From: Lineus longissimus
Taxonomy: Eukaryota; Nemertea; Pilidiophora; Heteronemertea; Lineidae
Assembly (NCBI RefSeq): GCF_910592395.1
Contig: NC_088321.1
Location: 8,000,001 to 8,064,000, forward strand
Reading direction: 5' to 3'
Length of the DNA: 64,000 nt
The first letter of the stretch is position 1. The number at the start of each line of letters is the position of its first letter. The notes under the pieces were generated by a model. That model was given only the letters and a program-made list of their open reading frames with translations. It did no database searches and was not told where the DNA came from. Position numbers and translations under genes: made by a program. Of this stretch, positions 57,301 to 64,000 are shown in pieces.

Positions 57301-60300
57301 ATGATATCAGAAGACCAACATTCTGCTGATTGCAAGAAATAGCAGTTCCATCCGCTCAACAGTGAGACCAAGCAACGTATTAGTTTTTATGAGCTTTTGA
57401 AAAACTTTTTTTTCAGTCTCAGTCAACACGAATATGCATCTCCGTCGAGGTTCTTCTGGGAAACGGGGAATTTGTGTTGGCTGAAAAAAATCTCTTTTTC
57501 GAAACCATAAAAAACGTTCATTTTAAGATTGTCGACTCCAGTTGGAACAGGTTATGAAATTCACATCGAGTCGTTTTTTAGCGCCACGGGAAAGCACGAT
57601 TTCTTTCAGAAATTTGACAATTTACTTACGGTTCACCTGTCCAATCTTATACCGTTCTTTGTATTTTTCTAACTTTGATTTAAATGCAGACAACAACACA
57701 GAAGGGACATGACTTTCGTTCACTCTAAAAACGGAAGAAACCGGACTGCAAGTGAATTGCATGGCTCAACCTATCGCACGGTGCACTTTATAAAGCCTTG
57801 ATTCAGATTAAGTAAAGTGCAAATTCAAACTACATAAGAACAATATACAAAATCATTTTCGAACTTTTTTAGCGAAACACTATGAAAATATTCTATGAAA
57901 ATTTGACCCTAATTTTGAAATATCCAATAATGTAATGTTTTTTTACCCTAATTTTGAAATATCCAATAATGTTTTGTCCAATATAGTCATTACAAGGAGA
58001 CGTGGATGATTTTAAAGGAAAATGACGTGCAGCCTTAGGTGGAAAAAAATATATGCAAGAATTTAAAGTCGTAATATAAGATAAGTCCATAATTCGCATA
58101 TCCAGCGAAACAGAGTATATTTTTTCGGTTTTATGTCCAGAAGTGCAAATCTACCGAATCAAATATTTTCACAACTGAATTTTGATTCCCCTATGTTATG
58201 CTCAATATTGATGAATTTTGATCACTTTCAACTGCTCGCGCCTCATCATTGGTATCAAAAATGAAGTGCTTCTTTATGCCGCAGAATTAGATCGACAGTC
58301 ATTTCAGGTAAATCAATGCAGGACAGTCACGTCGCCATTCTTTTACATATCATTTTATCTTTAAGATAGGTGATACCAATAGTATTGGACTGGACCTGTT
58401 GAAACTGATTAGACTTCGGAACATTGTAGAGAGTCATTGTGCTTATTCCCATGCACTTATATTCAGTGGCTTTTATCCACTCGATCAAGCTTCAGGAAAT
58501 GAACGAGATTGCCAGGTACAGTCGTGACAAATTTTCGTGAGAGTTGTACAGTATAGCAAATTCGGCTTGTGCCTTTTTTTAGTTTAAGACATCATTTTTA
58601 AAGGCAAGAGTCATAAGATGCATGTTAAGGTCATACACATATATTGTCAAGAATCAATCATTGATATCATCCATATCTAAGCATGTGACCGATATTGAAT
58701 ACGTATAAGTTGGTCAACCCGGAGAGTCGGGGACGTTTTTTTGGCCACACCAGATGTATCACGTGCCAGAAGATTCCTACAGGAAACTATCTCGTTGACT
58801 AAGTTACGGTAGTACTTCATGTATTTGTGTTACCCTGCAACCATTGCTAGTGTAGCCAGCACATCCATATTCCTTCAGTATTCATCATTGCTTTGCCAAA
58901 GGATCAACGTAGTTATTAGGGGAGTATTACCAAGCTGCAAGCTGCCCAGTCACCTCCCAACAAACATGCAGCAAAAGTCATCAAATTTCACATAGAATGG
59001 CAGAAAAAAAATTATGATTGAAACATCACGCTTTTAATTTTCGATTTTAATCTCGACAGGACCTGTTTGAGCCCTCGGTGCAGAAATCACCTCAGTGCGG
59101 CGGATCCCGCTGTCTGGATTTTTGTAATAGGCTGATAATAAAGACGTCATCATTTCGGCACTCGTTTACCCATGACGACGACACTCGAACTATCGGGCGG
59201 ACGACGGCTTGCACTCGTTGGGCGGGAAAAGTTCCGTCAGGAGTTTTGTTACTAAAAGTAACAGATAATGCTACTTTTCCTCATTTCATTTTCAAAAATG
59301 ATAGTTTGCTAACGAAGCAGGGGAAGCAGGCATATAGATGAGATAATATGTCTTGTCTTTTTAATGACGGCATTCCAGCGTAATGTCAATAAAATGATGT
59401 TTTAATGATCAACAGTACGTCATCTCCATCACTTTACTAACATGACTGTCATACCATCCGTGACAATTTTCTATCTGCGATTAAGTAATGCCTTTTCAGG
59501 TGAGCAGGCCCATACTCATTTAGTTGTTCTAGCCTTCATTACCTTGACAATGGTCATGGGCGGGATCTTTCATCATCAAGAATGTTATTAATCGGGATTG
59601 CTTACCTTCTCGTACTGAAAGTAAAGTAAAGATGCAGAGATATAACGAGTGTAAACACCATAATAGAAAAAAAATCAATGCATGTCGATATCAATGTCCT
59701 GATTTGCACTTTGCCAACATTCCATTACCATACGCTAACACTATCAAACATAAAAGAACTAGTCGATCTTTAAGGAGAAGTAGCTGCAACCCATTCAAAC
59801 AATTCAGTGACAATTTGCACCCATTTAGACATTGATATTTTCTCTGAGTGTATGCAGTTTGAAGAGTCAGGCCAATGCTATCTATCCGTGGTGATAAAAA
59901 TGCATATTATCAAAGGTGCAATTCCGGTACGACTATTTACTAAGACTGCAAATATAACTAACTCGATATAAACGAATATTGCAAGTTCTGTATAAAATAA
60001 TTGGGGATAAAACCAGTGTCATCAATAGTTTATTAGGTCTACTAACTAGATGAGTATCCTGGTTTAGGGTTAAGTACTAAAACAAAACACATTCGCATTC
60101 TTCATAGAAGTCGGAAAGAACTGAGAAGTAGGCAAAAAAATAAAGAAAATATAGTCTAACATAAATGTAAGTTGAAAAGAAGACTATGTATAGAGCAACC
60201 ACGCTGCGTAATTATTATTCGCCCCCGGAACTTAAATAAAAGGTAAAACTGTGCCCGAATGACAGTAGATCAGACCACTCATCAGACGGTAGAGTCAAGT

Positions 60301-60350
60301 TTTAGATATACGCAGTAGCTATACCACCTCGATGTTGGACATTACGGTAG
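54313..60350. other. Unassigned, about 6 kb
   Basis: No gene recognised. ORFs of 70-105 codons at 54813-55049 and 55083-55325 (minus), 56732-57049 (minus) and 57087-57329 (plus) show no domain known to me. A 27-bp direct repeat (ACCCTAATTTTGAAATATCC and following) lies at 57906 and 57945. A splice-like motif (TTTCAG, nine bases, GTAAG) is on the minus strand at 59600-59620. Confidence 0.4.
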
Positions 60351-60354
60351 TTTA

Positions 60355-61121
60355 ATATCGTGACTGTGATGCGGAAAAGTGGCATTGAAGCTTGCTTTTT
60401 TAACACGGGAAGTCAGTCGCTTTTGTATCTAGAGCAATGTCGGGCGCAGAAATCGAAAAGGAGCTGATGGCGGTCGTCTTTACCTCTTCCATGTTTCACA
60501 ATTATATTTATGGAAAGAAAGACGTAATAATAGAAACAGACCACATGCCGTTGTGGTAGCTATTACAAGAAAACACACTTGCCGCAGCACCGGCGAGGCT
60601 GCAACGCTTACTCCTTGGATTAAAAAAATATATCAGTTTGATATGGTATCCAAAAAAGGAAAGGCACTGCAAATGGCCGACACTCTTTAACGCGCTGCTT
60701 CTCAAACCAGCAGATGTAAACCTAGATCAGCGATCAAGTGACTGTGATGACCTCACAGTTTTTTTAGTCCAATTAGCGACAACAAACTAGAGGAACTAAT
60801 GCAAGCTACTACTGATGATCGCACTAAAAGTTATTATATAGGTCATTATATAGGTCACCTCATCCTGAACGTACGGAAAGATGTTTAACCGTCCACCTTA
60901 CCGTACGTTTCGTTTCGCGATGAACTACTTGTCGATAATGGCATTGTTTTCAGAGGACAGAAAAAAATGGTTGCCATCAAACTTCAACAGGACTGCATGA
61001 AGCAAGAACACGGTGGCCATATTGGCTGCGACGCCACAAACCGCCGTACTCGTGACATTCTATCCTGGATGTCAATGAACAATAATATCTAAACAATGGT
61101 TAAATTATGCAGTCTGTGCCT
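60355..61121 (+). pseudogene. Gypsy retrotransposon pol: RNase H and integrase zinc finger
   Basis: RNase H-like segment: VAFVSRAMSGAEIEKELM, FHNYIYGKKD and IETDHMPLW, with stops. From about 60918 comes an uninterrupted integrase N-terminal region, RDELLVDNGIVFRGQ through HGGHIG to ILSWMSMNNNI, then a stop and KLCSLC at 61107-61121 with the CxxC of the zinc finger. Order and motifs are those of Ty3/Gypsy pol. Protease and RT upstream were not found. The integrase core resumes at about 62746, after a LINE. Confidence 0.85.
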
Positions 61122-62745
61122 TTGGTACGTCTGAGACGTAAGCTGCTGCGACAGTCGGACAGAGGCAACTCTAAAGAAACAACTGCACTTCGCTCAAGGG
61201 TCGGTGCAGTCGAACGCAACATCACCACAATGAAACTGTCATCCGAGATGTATGCTGCTGCTGCCACAGCCTCTAAAACTTCATCACCGCAGCATGAGTC
61301 GATTCCTCCTGGCGAACCACCAAGGAACTTCGAGACAATTATCATCAGGAGTACTAGTAATACGAGCTCACGGCCCGAAACGCATTAGCATTCTCAGAAT
61401 GTCCCACTTTTTTTCTGGAGCTTGTGGATTCGTTGGTGTGGTACGCTAACCAAGTCGGAGGAGAGCACCTCTTTTCGTTGGATTTAGATATCTCGCCCCG
61501 CACAACTTCCGAATCAATCGTTAAATTCCTTACGGACAATGCGATCATGGCACGTACAGTTCGACTGATCAAAAGCAAATTCAAGGGAGCTCAATCGGCA
61601 AAAAAGTATCGTGGACTTCGAGGATAAAGATACACTTCTCGAGGAGTATACTTCTAGCCTGAGGGCGTGCTATGTCGGGAATGGGTTGATAAGTTTCTTC
61701 GTTAAATAATGATGTCAACGACCTTTTGTATAGGAAAAGGATTCCGCTCCCCCTGCTGGAACGCACGCGGTGTGATGGCCGGCGTTCCCTACGTTGATAA
61801 TCTCTTGCGCGCAAGTTAATTCGCCCTCATCGGTATTTGTCAACACTGGTTACATCCAGACTCGCTTATCCTTCTGCAGTCTATTAGCGACGATTACGTT
61901 TCACTTGGCGTCGCCACGAATGAACTTCTTATAAGTGACAACTACGGAGGATCGGAACTTTTTTCATGTGGAAAATATGCCTCGCAGCTATCATCCGCGT
62001 GCTTAATCTGAACAGCGATCGTGTTGTAGGAGTGAGCCTTAGGCCTATCCTTGCTTCGCAGAGGCCAGTGTTTTTCTTTATGGCATACTTGCCAAGTTCT
62101 TATTATCCTGCAAGCATCTTCGTGGAGTATGTGGATTATCTTTTCAAAATTTGCGAATTTTATGGCTCCACTGGTAAAATAGCGATCATGGGGACCTAAT
62201 GAATGCGCAAATTAGTCGTGACTGTCAAAGAGCTAGGTGTCTTGAGTCCTTTTTATTGCTGAAAAGAACGAATCAGTTTCGTATCCTCGTTAGTAACTCG
62301 TTTTCGGGCTTCACCCCAAATGAAGTGGACTTTCTTTCCGACAATACAACCCGCGCTATGAGCAGAGCCGCTGAACTGACCATTCCACAAAGGAACTCCC
62401 GTAAACGACACCGTCCTCACTGGAATGACAATCTTAAATCTCTCCACGAAAACATGCGCCTCGTAGGCACGAGTGGCTAAAAGCTGGTAAATCGGGTGAA
62501 CCGAACTCAACCATATGCGTATAAGCGGCAAAAGCGCATATTTCGTGCGGAACTTAGAAATTTAATGAAGAATTGTTAGGAATGAATGAACAGTCTGAGC
62601 TCTGCTTTTTTAAACTGGAAACAGGTGAAAAGACATCAGCGTCCTCCACCATCGGCACTGTGCTTCGATGATACAATTTACCATACTCTACTGATTTCAG
62701 CAAGAAGTGGGCAGAGTACTTCGAAAACATCTTTATAGACTAGAC
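61122..62745 (+). pseudogene. LINE fragment lacking RT, inserted in Gypsy integrase
   Basis: ORF1-like stretches (61107-61627, with LDLDISPRTTSESIVKFL) precede an endonuclease from about 61750: NARGVMAGVPYVDNLL, HWLHPDSLILLQSISDD, then frame-shifted NSDRVVGVSL. A linker follows near 62380-62560 (IPQRNSRKRHRPHW). Similarity ends with KKWAEYFENIF just before where an RT would start. It sits exactly between the integrase zinc finger and the second half of the integrase core of the Gypsy element, in the same orientation. It is decayed by several frameshifts. Confidence 0.75.
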
Positions 62746-63400
62746 AATACGTCCGGTAAGACAATTGTGAAGAAGCTGAATCTCACTTTGTCAGATTCGG
62801 TACATCACACCGGTCTAAATAATTCAAGGACTTCGTAGTGCTTCGAACTTTAAACTCTACGACACGAACAGCCCTTACTTCCATTCTAGCAATCGCCAGG
62901 CGGAGCTGTTCAAAGCGTCTCTTAAGGACATCTCACAGCGACCATAGTGACTTTTACATGAACTTATATTGTTAAATTGGCGGAATACTCCTATGGACTC
63001 TGCGCTCGGCTGTCATGATCAAGCGCAACGAAATTTGTCTCGGTGCACGTGACGCGCTCAACGCTTCCCACAGCTGAAGGTCCTGCTTGAACCCCATATA
63101 AATTGTCCAAAAATGCCAATCTGAACTCCGTCGAAATTCAAAGATATCCGTGAACAAATCATCCAAACCTTTTACACATTTGGTACAAGGTGATAATGTT
63201 CGCATTCCGACCGATAAAGGATATGACAAGGGTGAGATATTCACAAGGAGAGCGGACCAATCAAGATCTAATTATGTCCAAGCCAAACCAGCAGGATTCC
63301 AATAACAGAAGAACCGCAACCATCTCTTCAAAAAAGTGCCAAGTTATAGTTACAATAAAGATAGCAATTCTGAGCAGGGTCACGCAGTCATCCGTGCCTT
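62746..63400 (+). pseudogene. Gypsy integrase core end and C-terminal domain
   Basis: Frame-shifted segments read GKTIVKKLN, FKDF, SPYFHSSNRQAELFKASLK (normally the PxxPxxNGxAE region with the catalytic Glu), LNWRNTPMDSALG and, near 63170, LVQGDNVRIPTDKGYDKG, then NRNHLF. These follow the usual order of a Gypsy integrase. The first half of the catalytic core is absent, presumably lost around the LINE insertion. Confidence 0.75.
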
Positions 63401-63945
63401 TATAAACTGCACCAGCTCCTCAGACTGACGCAGGACATCCGCCAATTACCTCACAGACTTCCAGACAGACTTCTTGCAAAATGTCAACTTGAAAGTCGAG
63501 AAAGAAAGGGACACCCGGAATATTCTGTTACAAAAGAACAATTGGAGCATCTTCTGGTTATCGGCTTTACTCTGGCTTCAATTGCCAGGAGAAAGTTGCT
63601 CGGAATGTGAAGTCGGCAGACAGTCGACCGCCACATGACCGCCACATGAACCATTTTCGGTTCAAACACGTCGCCAGAGGTTGAGTGTATTAAGCAGAGA
63701 GGAACTGGTGAAGAATCGGTGCGACGAATAAACCATGAAACGGCCGAGGGCCGTTGTACTCACCGTATAGATATTTGGTGGTAAGGAATGCATCCTGGAA
63801 ACATGCTACATGTATAGTATATAGGTCAAACCAAATTCGTAATGTATCACTGCTTGGGATATGCATCCTTGCTCGGAGAACCTACCATAATTTTTTTATT
63901 GAAAACGAATCACTCATAATACAAGAGAGATATCACACTTTTTAG
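63401..63945. other. Unassigned
   Basis: Possibly the 3' untranslated or LTR side of the Gypsy remnant, but no terminal repeat can be shown because no second LTR was found in the window. Confidence 0.3.
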
Positions 63946-64000
63946 GTTTCCACTTCTGGCCCCCTGGTGGTCAAGTCAAGAATCAGATCGGACCGAAATT
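63946..64000 (-). mobile_element. Hairpin-family element, reversed, cut by window end
   Basis: The reverse complement reads AATTTCGGTCCGATCTGATT, then TTGACTTGACCACCAGGGGGCCAG, matching the internal repeats of the 1.1 kb elements. The CCACCAGGGGGC motif is at 63959-63970 (minus). The rest lies beyond the window. Confidence 0.85.

Overview
This is a 64 kb piece of an animal nuclear genome. Genes are split by GT-AG introns, intergenic DNA is AT-rich, and most recognisable sequence is transposable elements typical of marine invertebrates: Kolobok-, Mutator- and Harbinger-like DNA transposons, BEL/Pao and Gypsy retrotransposons, LINEs, tRNA-derived SINEs, and a 5'-hairpin repeat family that starts TTTTAGCTCA. 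I cannot name the species; a mollusc, brachiopod, hemichordate, lancelet or similar would fit. There is no bacterial-type operon, rRNA gene or CRISPR array.

0-17.5 kb: a host protein-kinase gene on the minus strand. Seven exons (16.3 to 2.7 kb) have matching splice phases. They encode a coiled coil, a helical segment and the N-terminal half of a STE/MAP3K-like kinase domain, from the glycine loop to HRDIK. Two more upstream exons are possible. The activation loop and C-lobe are not seen and may lie beyond base 1. The 8 kb intron after the glycine-loop exon holds the oddest object in the window: five near-identical 768/774-bp tandem units (8310-12161), each with a degenerate tRNA-like module. 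Other kinase introns hold a 460-bp inverted-repeat element and SINEs.

17.5-34.8 kb: mostly non-coding. It contains a Kolobok 5'-type repeat (17.7 kb), a 3.8 kb hairpin-ended element (19.2-23.0 kb) with a 1.1 kb relative nested in it, small inverted repeats, a reversed hairpin-family fragment (26.9 kb), and unrecognised coding-like stretches at 27.5-28.9 kb.

34.8-42.4 kb: a decayed BEL/Pao retrotransposon (gag, protease, RT). It is interrupted by a small inverted-repeat element and by a second copy of the 1.1 kb hairpin element, and is followed by a 3'-truncated LINE and a TGCAAT-rich low-complexity tract.

42.6-54.1 kb: a multi-exon Kolobok-like transposase (+) with a short Tc/mariner-like MITE in one intron; a Mutator-like transposase (-) split by another hairpin-family insertion; a SINE; further copies of the Kolobok 3' tail; and a Harbinger deletion derivative that keeps the 5' ends of two convergent genes.

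54.1-64 kb: about 6 kb with nothing recognised, then a Gypsy pol remnant (RNase H and integrase) split by a LINE that lacks its RT, and the edge of one more hairpin-family copy.

The elements do not form a pathway; their nesting gives a relative insertion history. The main leads for new biology are the tandem array with its tRNA-like module, and the hairpin family carrying repeated CTCF-like and nuclear-receptor-like motifs.
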